The notes below the pieces were generated by a model. The model worked only from the letters and a program-made list of their open reading frames with translations. It ran no database searches and was not told the origin of the DNA. A stretch of 64,000 nucleotides of DNA from an uncultured Saccharospirillaceae bacterium (lineage in GTDB: Bacteria; Pseudomonadota; Gammaproteobacteria; Pseudomonadales; Oceanobacteraceae): contig CANNFT010000004.1 of NCBI GenBank assembly GCA_947503895.1, forward strand, positions 1-64,000, given 5' to 3'. This document shows, one piece after another, positions 49,701-58,424 of this stretch (position 1 is the first letter of the stretch; every line of letters starts with the position of its first letter). The position numbers and the translations under genes are program-made.

Positions 49701-50947
49701 TTAAGGGTTTACTAAATCAAAGTTGGGCTCAAGATTTTACAGAAGTAGAAGCAGAATACATGGCCTGTTGGTTAGAAATTTGTGATGGAAACTGGTCTGT
49801 TGCTACTAAGCTAGCATTATCTTTAGTGGAGGAATGTAAAAGAATTGAATTGAAAACTCTAAAATCTCAGCTCATTCTTGCCCGCTGTTTAAGGGAGATG
49901 GGTCGCTTTGCTGAGGCTAATACAGAACTCTCTAATTTTGAAAAACACACTAAAAATGATATCGCTTGTCGCGAAGAAATTGCGCGTCTTGCTTTTGCGA
50001 ATGGCAACTGGGATAAGGTAATTTCACAATTAAGAAGCGCCTACCCTATTAAGGGTGATTTACCTGCCGATTTAGCGCTAATTAAAATTCAAAGTTTTGA
50101 AAATAACATTAAAGCAATAGCTGTTGAAAAAGTTACAGATTGTTCTGATCAATCTAGGTTAGTAAAAACTGATGGGCTACTTGAGAGCGGTCATTTAGGC
50201 AGAGCTCAAGCTATATTTGATGATATGCTGGCCAATCGACAATATCGAGATTTGAGCCGGGAAATGAAGATGATGGCTGCTAAGCTGGCAATGTTTCGTT
50301 ATGAATGGCAAGAAGCATTATCACATTTAGAACAGTGCGCCCCGCACGATTATATAAGCGGTATAATGCGCTTAAAATGTTTGTCAGCTCTTGGTAGGCA
50401 CAAAGCGATATTCCGAAGCTTATCATCTGGAGCTTGGCATCTTGATCTTTCAGAACAACAAAGAAAATTAGCTCACTCATTAGGACATATAGCACATCAA
50501 AATTGGATACCAGCCATTGCAACTCTTTATGATGTTATTGATAGTAATGATATTAAATTACAGCTTTATGACAAGCCTCATTTATTATTGGCTGATTGCT
50601 TGATTAAGTTAGGGAAACTCTCGGAAGCCAATGATGTTTTGGTGAAATATGAAAAACTTATACATAATGATCCTAAATGTCGTGAGTTAATTGCGTTATT
50701 GGCTTTTAAAAGAAAAAACTGGAAGAAAGTTGTCACTCAGCTAGAAAAGGCTTATTTAGATGTTCGTGATGTACCCTTAGATCTATTGATCAAAATGTTA
50801 ATAGCATTATCTTATCTGAATAGAGCTGAAGAAGTTGAAGATATAATGCGGGCGCTTCCTGATTCTATATCTGTCAAAGTGGGTTTAGCAATTAAGTTTA
50901 AATTATCCACCAAGGCTTTACCGTCAACAGTTGATTTGGTTACATAA
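46718..50947 (+). CDS. Multidomain capsule polymerase: GT2 + TagF-like glycerophosphotransferase + TPR
   Basis: The 1409-residue protein starts at GTG 46718, five bases after AGGAG. Residues 8-23 carry the RKAKKLKNNPKLFFSD peptide. Residues about 50-300 are a GT2 glycosyltransferase with VDDGSTD (88-93) and FIDPDD (139-143). Residues about 490-830 match the CDP-glycerol glycerophosphotransferase (TagB/TagF) family: VFLQHGITKDDLS, TGFPRYDRL, IMPTWRN, MPHPNL and ITDYSSVAFDVAY. Residues about 870-1409 are TPR-like helices with an internal duplication of about 238 residues. Known proteins with this build polymerise sugar/glycerol-phosphate capsules in Actinobacillus and Neisseria. The gene is much richer in A+T than its neighbours, which suggests transfer. 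The exact acceptor and sugar are unknown. Confidence 0.85.
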   Translation: MKRSTLIRKAKKLKNNPKLFFSDMRSNNKNKYKSLMLKKKNKLVENGCNSYSVVSAVYNVDKYLDQFIKSIINQNLNFLCNIKLILVDDGSTDKSPEVINKWIEKYPDNIKYIRKENGGQASARNLGLKSVSTDWVAFIDPDDFINKHYFSVVDEFLEKNKSSNISLVACKMIVYREDLNEFRDTQPLSYCFKENEDIVPANNLGEKIQLSVSSALFKSNIIREHNLIFNNKIKPNFEDGKFVLDYLLLSEGNAAFLKNANYYYRVREDESSTTNTQWERPEKYRNVLEYGFIPMLLKYKESLGYVPKHAQKTALYFLMQYFQKFVNNSGGLNFLSVDQRAEFLKLMDESFSYIDRNEIMKFNMLGVWFFHKVGVDALFKEGYGFGFQMVYVKDIDYERKLLQISYYEQPGTIGSVFLDGNEAFPFEEKIVTHDFLGRSFRQHVVWVPFDSEAQELTVKFGVRTEFSIFGESYSNSIKVLDVGNIFSKKVPLHSIESNAFKDAWLFMDSNMRAGDNAEHLYRYVMNKTDTINAYFVLSKKSKDWGRLKKEGFKLLDIKSKAFDKAYKCSSVLISSHINRYFTEYDGKYSTLDKKFVFLQHGITKDDLSRWLNNTTKIDCLVTATKPEYESFVEQGSPYYLSKKETVLTGFPRYDRLCKLDIGGNKEILIMPTWRNHLAGEIVKGKTEREYNHLFNESEYFKYWQGFLLSEKLEVLANQFGYSVVFMPHPNLTQYLNEFSIPRFIKTADCNEVDMQSFIASCAVFITDYSSVAFDVAYLNKPSIYYQFDEDVVFNGSHTYSKGYFDYRKDGFGDVVLNQDELFLSLTVLLENKCNPSGIILNRMEKTFLRKDGENCKRVYEAILSMNFNHADACVNPKKIEEYAATAMASSEFNLAEQRWKELLKIADGNQKNTACAQLIISIAQQGRLTEASKLYKESISILCLENTNRVGGHLSIARHDWGQAVAYFKLINITNKQDGFGYAVSLAELGLSLNLKGLLNQSWAQDFTEVEAEYMACWLEICDGNWSVATKLALSLVEECKRIELKTLKSQLILARCLREMGRFAEANTELSNFEKHTKNDIACREEIARLAFANGNWDKVISQLRSAYPIKGDLPADLALIKIQSFENNIKAIAVEKVTDCSDQSRLVKTDGLLESGHLGRAQAIFDDMLANRQYRDLSREMKMMAAKLAMFRYEWQEALSHLEQCAPHDYISGIMRLKCLSALGRHKAIFRSLSSGAWHLDLSEQQRKLAHSLGHIAHQNWIPAIATLYDVIDSNDIKLQLYDKPHLLLADCLIKLGKLSEANDVLVKYEKLIHNDPKCRELIALLAFKRKNWKKVVTQLEKAYLDVRDVPLDLLIKMLIALSYLNRAEEVEDIMRALPDSISVKVGLAIKFKLSTKALPSTVDLVT

Positions 50948-51154
50948 TCTATGCTGTGGGTATGCTTAGTATGTCTAGAACGTTAAATATGAATAAGCAA
51001 GGCTTATAGGATTTGATGTGTCTATTTAAAACAAGTTCGCTTATATGAGTATGTAAAGATAATACATTCTGTCGCATTGATGGGAATAAATTAAATATTG
51101 GCTTAGTTATTAGTGAAATTGAACCAATATTTTAGTGAGTTAGGAAGAGTTAGA

Positions 51155-52054
51155 ATGAAGGCAATAATACCTGTGGCAGGTCTGGGAACAAGAATGCTCC
51201 CGGCTACAAAAGCCATACCTAAAGAAATGCTACCAATCGTCGATAAGCCACTGATTCAATATGTGGTAAACGAAGCCATTGCAGCAGGCATTAAAGAAAT
51301 CGTACTGGTTACTCATTCGAGTAAAAACAGTATCGAAAACCACTTTGATACTAGCTTTGAATTAGAGGCCACATTAGAAGCGCGAGTTAAACGCCAGTTA
51401 CTTGATGAGGTACAGGCAATTTGCCCTAAAGGTGTGACGATCATGCATGTGCGCCAAGGGCAAGCCAAAGGGCTTGGACATGCAATTGCTTGTGCCCGCC
51501 CCTTAGTAGGTGAAAGTGCTTTTACAGTGATATTGCCTGATGTAATCATTGATGATGCCGCATCGGATTTATCACAAGATAATTTGGCTGATATGCTAAA
51601 TCAATTTCGTGCTACAGGTCGTGGCCAAGTTATGGTTGAGTCTGTTGCAAAAGATCAGGTAGATAAATACGGCATCGCTGATTGCAATGGTGTGTCTATT
51701 AAATCGGGTGAGTCAGTTGCCATGGTCGGTATGGTAGAAAAACCAGCTTTAGATGTTGCACCATCTAACTTAGCGGTTGTTGGCCGCTATGTATTACCGG
51801 CAAGCATTTGGAATATTTTAGACAATACCCCAGCTGGTGCCGGTGGTGAGGTGCAGCTTACCGATGCTATAGCAACGCTCATGAAAACTGAAACCGTAGA
51901 AGCGTATTCCATGATTGGTAAAAGCCATGACTGTGGTAGTAAGTCTGGTTATATGTTGGCTAATTTAGAATATGGTTTACGCCATAAAGAGGTTGCTGAT
52001 GATATGTTACTAACGATGAAAAGATTAGTTAACCAATATGAAGAAACTGCCTAA
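51155..52054 (+). CDS. galU: UTP-glucose-1-phosphate uridylyltransferase GalU
   Basis: GalU makes UDP-glucose, a likely donor for the capsule polymerase. The 299-residue product from ATG 51155 begins [20 protein letters not shown], with [27 protein letters not shown] and [27 protein letters not shown] lies upstream of this ATG; an in-frame TTG-like start at 51113 is less likely. Its place after the polymerase suggests that the capsule contains glucose or a UDP-glucose-derived sugar. Confidence 0.95.
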   Translation: MKAIIPVAGLGTRMLPATKAIPKEMLPIVDKPLIQYVVNEAIAAGIKEIVLVTHSSKNSIENHFDTSFELEATLEARVKRQLLDEVQAICPKGVTIMHVRQGQAKGLGHAIACARPLVGESAFTVILPDVIIDDAASDLSQDNLADMLNQFRATGRGQVMVESVAKDQVDKYGIADCNGVSIKSGESVAMVGMVEKPALDVAPSNLAVVGRYVLPASIWNILDNTPAGAGGEVQLTDAIATLMKTETVEAYSMIGKSHDCGSKSGYMLANLEYGLRHKEVADDMLLTMKRLVNQYEETA

Positions 52055-52172
52055 ATGATGGTTTTTTGACATGGATACAGTCTGTATACCCACCGCTTAC
52101 ATTTGAGCAAAAATCTGAGTTTGATGCCTTAAAATGTAGTAGTTTAGACTGAGACTGTAGATAAAATTGTGT

Positions 52173-52210
52173 AACTGCTTATCATCTCATCATCATAAGG
52201 ATAAGCAGTT
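52173..52210 (+). promoter_or_regulatory. Hairpin masking the transposase ribosome-binding site
   Basis: AACTGCTTATC (52173-52183) pairs perfectly with GATAAGCAGTT (52200-52210), which ends directly before the transposase ATG. The AAGGA site at 52197-52201 falls at the edge of the stem. Such structures in insertion sequences prevent translation from read-through transcripts. Confidence 0.65.
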
Positions 52211-52576
52211 ATGAATAAAAAAGACCTCGAAGCCTTTGCTCTTGAAGCTGCAAAAGGCATCAAAACCCAAGAAGATCTCGCTGATTTCCAAAAAATCCTC
52301 ACTAAAATCACCGTAGAAGCAGCGCTGAACGCCGAGTTAGATGATCATCTGGGCTATACAAAGCACCAGCCCAATGAGAACCCAAACAGCTGCAATGGCC
52401 GATCACGCAAGACGGTGATCACAGATCACGGCGAAGTGAATATTGAAACACCCCGTGATCGGGATGGTTCATTCTCACCTACTCTGGTGAAGAAGCAACA
52501 AACATGCTTCACATCAATGGATGACCGTATTCTTAGCTTATATGCTGTAACCGCTCATTCTAAGCCGTTACCTTAA
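52211..52576 (+). pseudogene. Truncated IS256-family transposase
   Basis: The first 112 or so residues are a clear IS256-family N-terminus: KDLEAFALEAAKGIKTQEDL, AALNAELDDHLGYTKHQ, NIETPRDRDGSFSPTLVKKQ and TSMDDRILSLYA. Homology stops there and is replaced by nine unrelated residues before the stop. A full transposase is about 400 residues, so the DDE core and the right end of the element are gone. The left terminal repeat probably lies near 52150. It marks a past rearrangement between galU and the inverted glycosyltransferase gene. Confidence 0.88.
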
Positions 52577-53580
52577 TATATATCTTTAAAAAATTGAATG
52601 GGATTTTTTAATAGTTTTCTTCCTTTTCTAAAGGCTACCTCAAGGTAGCCTTTTTTTATGGGGGGTGTTTGTTGTAAGAAATCAGGCCAATCATTTGTAA
52701 ATTCTGAAAACTCAGTTTTGGGTGCTTTATTTTTTATTTTACGCATTAGTAAGCTTCTATTCTGTGAATTAGCTTTTTTATATGGGCTACCCAATTGAGT
52801 TCTATGATTTAAATGGCAAGTAAATAACTGGTTATTTAAATTATCTAACCCATACAGCGCAAACTGCTTTCTAAATCCCTTTAACTCTGCAGACACTTTA
52901 GATGGCCAGTCTTCTGCGTGATCTTTCTCAAATGGATATTTGCCATAAGTAATGGAAAGTCTATTTAATAATTCTAAATCTTCCCCCATGTGGCCGATAA
53001 ACTCTTCGTCAAATGCACCGATGTCTAAAAAGTGCTGTTTGTTGCAAAGTATGGTTGAGGTAGCCATGGCAAAGTGTTCAATGCTGTTAACTTTTAAGTT
53101 GGTGGCATCAACCCAAGCTTGTTCAATAGTTTGACTGGAGTAGTCTTTTAAATTCTTTGTGTACTCTTGGCAAAGATATAAGCACGGGTACATTTCAAAA
53201 CGGTTGGTTTGTTTTGACATTTCTACTATGTGATTTGGTATGGCTTTGTATAGCTGCTCGCTACCTAATAAATCAATATCCCAAAATAACAAGTGATTTT
53301 TACTTCCGTGCTTGACGGCAAAATTACGTGCAATGCCCGGTGAATAGGGTGTGCTAGGTGTGTGGTAGTCGATCAGTTTGATTCGTGCGTTATCTGACGT
53401 TTGTAAGCTGTTTATTATCTGTTTTGCTTGTTTGATGTAGTGGGGTTTGCCTGATAGCGAGATGATATGCTCTGCATGCGGCAGGCCTTGAGTGGTGTTG
53501 GTTAGGCAGGTTGCTATACGTTTTAAAATATAGTGGGTGGCAAAGGTAATATGCACTGGGTATATAACGCTTAAATCCAT
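52573..53580 (-). CDS. GT-A fold glycosyltransferase of the capsule locus
   Basis: The 335-residue protein has a GT-A layout: LSVIYPVHITFATHYILKRI at the start, a DID motif (HLLFWDIDLLGSEQL near 100) and GAFDEEFIGHMGEDLELLNRL near 195, typical of the C-terminal acceptor part of galactosyl/chondroitin-type transferases (Glyco_transf_7C). Its last residues, RKGRKLLKNPIQFFKDIY, match the peptide in KpsE and in the polymerase. It is the only minus-strand gene of the capsule locus and sits against a broken IS256 copy, so it may have been inverted. Its stop codon region overlaps the transposase remnant by four bases. Confidence 0.8.
   Translation of the reverse strand: MDLSVIYPVHITFATHYILKRIATCLTNTTQGLPHAEHIISLSGKPHYIKQAKQIINSLQTSDNARIKLIDYHTPSTPYSPGIARNFAVKHGSKNHLLFWDIDLLGSEQLYKAIPNHIVEMSKQTNRFEMYPCLYLCQEYTKNLKDYSSQTIEQAWVDATNLKVNSIEHFAMATSTILCNKQHFLDIGAFDEEFIGHMGEDLELLNRLSITYGKYPFEKDHAEDWPSKVSAELKGFRKQFALYGLDNLNNQLFTCHLNHRTQLGSPYKKANSQNRSLLMRKIKNKAPKTEFSEFTNDWPDFLQQTPPIKKGYLEVAFRKGRKLLKNPIQFFKDIY
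52630..52657 (+). terminator. Plus-strand terminator inside the convergent glycosyltransferase gene
   Basis: AAAGGCTACC (52630-52639) pairs with GGTAGCCTTT (52644-52653) across TCAA, and seven T (52651-52657) follow on the plus strand. It lies within the last 27 codons of the minus-strand glycosyltransferase. It would stop transcription of the kps-galU operon entering from the left. Confidence 0.8.
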
Positions 53581-53682
53581 GTGTGCCGCCTGCCAAAAAA
53601 GGGCGTATCATATCAATTCTCGCTCTGCTTAGCATGGCGATGTAAGGGTATTTCGGGTATATTTCAGCATCAAATTTAATAG

Positions 53683-54531
<849 letters not shown>

Positions 54532-54714
54532 TAATGCCTTGGAGGTTTTAGAGTCGCTTTGAGTGGCTCAATTCGAGTGACTCTATTAAAAGGTGCTTAA
54601 GATTGGCCCCTAGGTGCGTATGTACCGAAGGTGATCTGCTGTATTTCACCTTTTGGCGTTGTTTAAATTAACGCTAATGGAGAAGTTGAGCAGTCTGACA
54701 AGCGCTAATGCATA

Positions 54715-54751
54715 GACCCCTTAGGTTGCAGGTCGACCTTGGGGGGTTTTT
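54715..54751 (+). terminator. Terminator after kdsA
   Basis: An imperfect stem pairs ACCCC...AGGT (54715-54725) with ACCT...GGGGT (54736-54747), followed by a five-T run. A weaker hairpin lies at 54628-54652. kpsC starts soon after, so it probably has its own promoter. Confidence 0.6.
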
Positions 54752-54813
54752 ATGCCTGTTTTTGAATGGACTCTGTTAAAATCCTGCCTTTCTTTTATCC
54801 CAAGTATCTGTTT

Positions 54814-56937
54814 ATGAAGTTTTATTCCCACTCTTGGGGTATTCGCCGAAACCCACAGATTGCCCATATTTTGGGTGTCGATCGAATTTATGCCGCCCGT
54901 CCTTCTGTTTTTCCTTGGAGGTCTAAGAAAGCTTCGGATGTATTGATTGGCTGGGGGCACAAAGCCAATACGGTCACGGCTCGTCAGCAGGCAAAGGCCC
55001 AGGGCATTCCTTATTGGGCATTAGAAGATGGTTTTATTGCATCGGCTCGACACCCTACCCAAACTACACAGCGTTTGTCTTTAATTCGAGATTCATCCGG
55101 CATTTATTACGATAGCCGTCAAACTAACGACCTTGAGGCCCTGCTGGATGTCCCGCAGTCCATTGGGGCCACTAACGGCAACGAGTCAGCTCAGCGAAGG
55201 TTCGATCGTGCAGCTAGGGTTATGGCGCAGTGTGTAAAACTTAAGGTCAGTAAATACAATCAAATACGTTCTCCTTTTCCGAGTTGGTTGACTAAGGCAA
55301 GGCAGGAATGCGTGGACATGACTTTGGTGATTGACCAGACGTTTGGTGACTGCTCGGTGGCGGGCGCGCAAGCGGATGAGTCTGATTTCGCACGTATGCT
55401 GGATTGGGCAAGAGAGCAGGCGAAGGCGAACAACGGAATGGTGGTCATCAAGACTCACCCCGACGTTATTCTTGGAAAGAAAAAGGGTTATTTTTCGCCT
55501 GGAATGCTAAACGATGATGATCACCAGATTCGGTTTTTAGTGGAGGATGTGTGTCCGAGGCAATTGATTCAATCTGCTAATCGCATTGCAACGGTTTGCT
55601 CGCAGATGGGGTTTGAAGCTTTGTGGCGTGATGGTGTTGCAGAGCCGCCACCAGTGCATTGCTTTGGTGTATCGTTTTACGCGCAACGTGGGCTCACAAT
55701 TGACCACGCACGGGCTAGGCTAAACCGGTCTTCTTTAACCATTGAGCAGTTATTCAATGGCGTGATGCTGGAATACCCCATTTATTGGCATCCTGAAAAA
55801 AACGTTCAATGTGATATTGAAGCTGTGTTGGACTGGTTGCAGGCTCAGCTTCAAGTGCGGGCACTGCAGGCTGAATCATTAAATGTTGTGGGTGTCAGCT
55901 TTTGGAAACGCAGCTTTCTGCCGGAGTTTGTGAGCGATTCCGCAAAGCGAATTAAATTTACCACGCGGCCGTGTTCCGCTCCCGCTCATAAGGGCCGAGA
56001 TATTGAGCAGCCGAACGTGACCGAGCTGCACTGGGGTATGAAGACGCACCCAGAGAATGATGATCGTCCGGTATGGCGCATGGAAGATGGTTTTGTTCGG
56101 TCAGTGGGACTAGGTGCTGACTTAAGGCGGCCTTGTTCGCTCGTCGTGGATGATCTGGGAATTTATTACAATGGTCAGCAGGCCTCTCGCTTAGAGCGCT
56201 TATTGCATGACGTCACGTTGAATGAATATGAGCAACGACGGATTCAGCGGATGATTCAGTCTCTCATCGATTCACAATTAACCAAGTATAATGTGGAGGC
56301 TATTTCTGCGAGTGACGCGAATGGGTTTAAAGCGCGTGCGCGCGGTCGAGAAATTGTGCTGGTGACGGGCCAGTTTCAAGATGACCTATCCATTCAGTAT
56401 GGTGCGCTTGAGATCAACACCAATTTGAAACTATTGGCGCAAGTGCGACGCTCCTTTCCGCAGGCGTTTATCATTTATAAAGAGCATCCAGATGTATACA
56501 GCGGCGTAAGGCCGGGTAAATTGAGCGAGCAGGATGTGCGTGAGTTTGCCAATGAATATGTAACGGACCTTCCGCTGACGGTATGTTTTGAGTTTATTGA
56601 TCGATTATGCACGATTTGCTCGCTTTCAGGGTTTGAGGCGTTGTTGAGAGGGATTCCTGTTAGCACATTTGGCCTGCCGTTTTATGCTGGATGGGGGCTA
56701 ACATCTGACTACCATTCGTTCGAAAGGCGAAGGCGTGTGCTTAATTTGCAGGAGTTGGCTTATGCCGCGTTGGTGTTGTATCCACGGTATGTGAACTGGC
56801 ATTCAAGAACGTTAACTTCTGCGGAAATGATCATTGAACAATTGATTCAACAGCGCCACAATGCTGCCCCATTAAAATCTCACTGGCTGTCAAGGCAGGC
56901 TCGTAAGGTTCGGTACTTACGCGAGGCGCTTTTTTAG
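54814..56937 (+). CDS. kpsC: Capsule beta-Kdo transferase KpsC
   Basis: KpsC extends the beta-Kdo linker on lysophosphatidylglycerol, the lipid anchor of group 2 capsules. The protein of about 707 residues has two homologous modules, each with a W/WG-H-K then LEDGF motif (GWGHK and WALEDGFIASA; HWGMKTHPE and WRMEDGFVRSVGLG) and a SGIYYDS / LGIYYNG element, as expected for the GT99 and GT107 halves. ATG 54814 aligns with the start of other KpsC proteins, though no ribosome-binding site is visible; ATG 54766 is possible. Confidence 0.93.
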   Translation: MKFYSHSWGIRRNPQIAHILGVDRIYAARPSVFPWRSKKASDVLIGWGHKANTVTARQQAKAQGIPYWALEDGFIASARHPTQTTQRLSLIRDSSGIYYDSRQTNDLEALLDVPQSIGATNGNESAQRRFDRAARVMAQCVKLKVSKYNQIRSPFPSWLTKARQECVDMTLVIDQTFGDCSVAGAQADESDFARMLDWAREQAKANNGMVVIKTHPDVILGKKKGYFSPGMLNDDDHQIRFLVEDVCPRQLIQSANRIATVCSQMGFEALWRDGVAEPPPVHCFGVSFYAQRGLTIDHARARLNRSSLTIEQLFNGVMLEYPIYWHPEKNVQCDIEAVLDWLQAQLQVRALQAESLNVVGVSFWKRSFLPEFVSDSAKRIKFTTRPCSAPAHKGRDIEQPNVTELHWGMKTHPENDDRPVWRMEDGFVRSVGLGADLRRPCSLVVDDLGIYYNGQQASRLERLLHDVTLNEYEQRRIQRMIQSLIDSQLTKYNVEAISASDANGFKARARGREIVLVTGQFQDDLSIQYGALEINTNLKLLAQVRRSFPQAFIIYKEHPDVYSGVRPGKLSEQDVREFANEYVTDLPLTVCFEFIDRLCTICSLSGFEALLRGIPVSTFGLPFYAGWGLTSDYHSFERRRRVLNLQELAYAALVLYPRYVNWHSRTLTSAEMIIEQLIQQRHNAAPLKSHWLSRQARKVRYLREALF

Positions 56938-57097
56938 CGTTGGGTGCGGCTAAAAAATTACTCAAAGTTAAGTGGGTAGCCCATGAAGATTATCACGGGT
57001 CAGTATGTCGCTCACGGGCGAGAATCTAGCGGGCTCAAGCCCTCGAATGTGCCGGCTGGCTTAGCATTAAAGTCAACACCCTTTAACGGAAAATAAT

Positions 57098-58327
57098 TTG
57101 GCGACGCTGTTTCTTCAGGGGCCTTTAGGGTCATTTTTTCAAGCGTTAGCAACGCAATTGGCCGATAGGGGCCACTCTGTCTACAAGATTAATTTTAATG
57201 GTGGCGATGAGTGGTATTTTCCTAATCGCCAACATCATGCCAATATTCATGCTGTGGGATTCACGCTGACCAGTGAAGCTTGGGCTGACTACCTCTCTAC
57301 CTTTATTAAAGAGCATTCTATTCGCCATGTTTTGGTGTATGGCGATTGTCGTTTTTATCACCGTGTGGCTAAAACCATATGCGATGCTCAGGGCGTGCAG
57401 TTTTTTGCATTTGAAGAAGGCTACTTGAGACCCAATTATGTCACGCTGGAATTGGATGGTGTGAACGGACACAGCGCGATTCGCTACACGGATATCCTGT
57501 CTTACAAGCCCGTCCATATCGCTGCTGGCGAAGTAGAGATCGGTAGCAATTTTCGGCAGCGTATACGGTTTGCCAGTGTGTATTATATTGCAGGTCTATT
57601 ACGATCGTTCCGCTATCAGCGCTATGTTCACCATCGCTCTTTTAACCCCTTCTACGAGGCGGCTTGCTGGGTTCGCAGTGGTCTGCGCAAATGGTTGTAC
57701 AAGGTGAAGGAAGTGCGCAAATTAGGTGGCATCGTCAAGCAGCCGTTCTTTTTTGTGCCTTTGCAGGTGCACAATGATGCTCAGATACAATTCCACAGCC
57801 CTTACGATACGATCGAAGACTTTATTGGTGAGGTGATGAGATCCTACGCGGACTCAGGCGTGCCAGCAAAGTTGGTATTCAAGCATCACCCCATGGATCG
57901 CGGACACTGTCATTATGGCAGGTTCATTCACAGCCTAGCGAGTGAATTGGGGATTGAAGATCGTGTTCAATACGTGCACGACCTACATGTTCCTTCGCTT
58001 CTAAAATACTGCGAGGGTGTGGTGACCATCAATAGTACGACGGCGCTTCAGGCTTTCTACCACGCTGCGCCGGTGAAAGTGATGGGAGATGCATTTTTTG
58101 ATAAGCCACGTTTAACCGACCACCAAAGCCTTGATCAGTTTTGGCGCTCCCCTTTGCCCGTCGACACAGAATTTGCAGATCGATTTCGTGCATACTTGCT
58201 CGATCATGGTCAGATTAACGGAAGTTTTTACAGTAAAACGGAATTTACCCTGCAGGCTATGACTCCCCATCTGGAGACATTGATGGCCTCTTCTTCATCA
58301 GAGCGTGATCATTCCCAGTCCGCTTAA
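57098..58327 (+). CDS. kpsS: Capsule Kdo transferase KpsS
   Basis: KpsS adds the first beta-Kdo to lysophosphatidylglycerol. The 409-residue product starts at a TTG (ATLFLQGPLGSFFQALA), matching the family N-terminus, with ACGGAAAA upstream. Other motifs are FEEGYLRPNYVTLE, VPLQVHNDAQI, FKHHPMDRG and GVVTINSTTALQAF. It lies 160 bp after kpsC and ends the capsule locus. No kpsF or kpsU homologue is present here. Confidence 0.93.
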   Translation: MATLFLQGPLGSFFQALATQLADRGHSVYKINFNGGDEWYFPNRQHHANIHAVGFTLTSEAWADYLSTFIKEHSIRHVLVYGDCRFYHRVAKTICDAQGVQFFAFEEGYLRPNYVTLELDGVNGHSAIRYTDILSYKPVHIAAGEVEIGSNFRQRIRFASVYYIAGLLRSFRYQRYVHHRSFNPFYEAACWVRSGLRKWLYKVKEVRKLGGIVKQPFFFVPLQVHNDAQIQFHSPYDTIEDFIGEVMRSYADSGVPAKLVFKHHPMDRGHCHYGRFIHSLASELGIEDRVQYVHDLHVPSLLKYCEGVVTINSTTALQAFYHAAPVKVMGDAFFDKPRLTDHQSLDQFWRSPLPVDTEFADRFRAYLLDHGQINGSFYSKTEFTLQAMTPHLETLMASSSSERDHSQSA

Positions 58328-58424
58328 ATCGAAATATTCAGATAGAAAACAGTATAGTGCTTTCGTTGTACATGAGGATTGCCGTACTTGAAAAAAGTGC
58401 CTGAGATGGTATCGAGCGAAAGTG

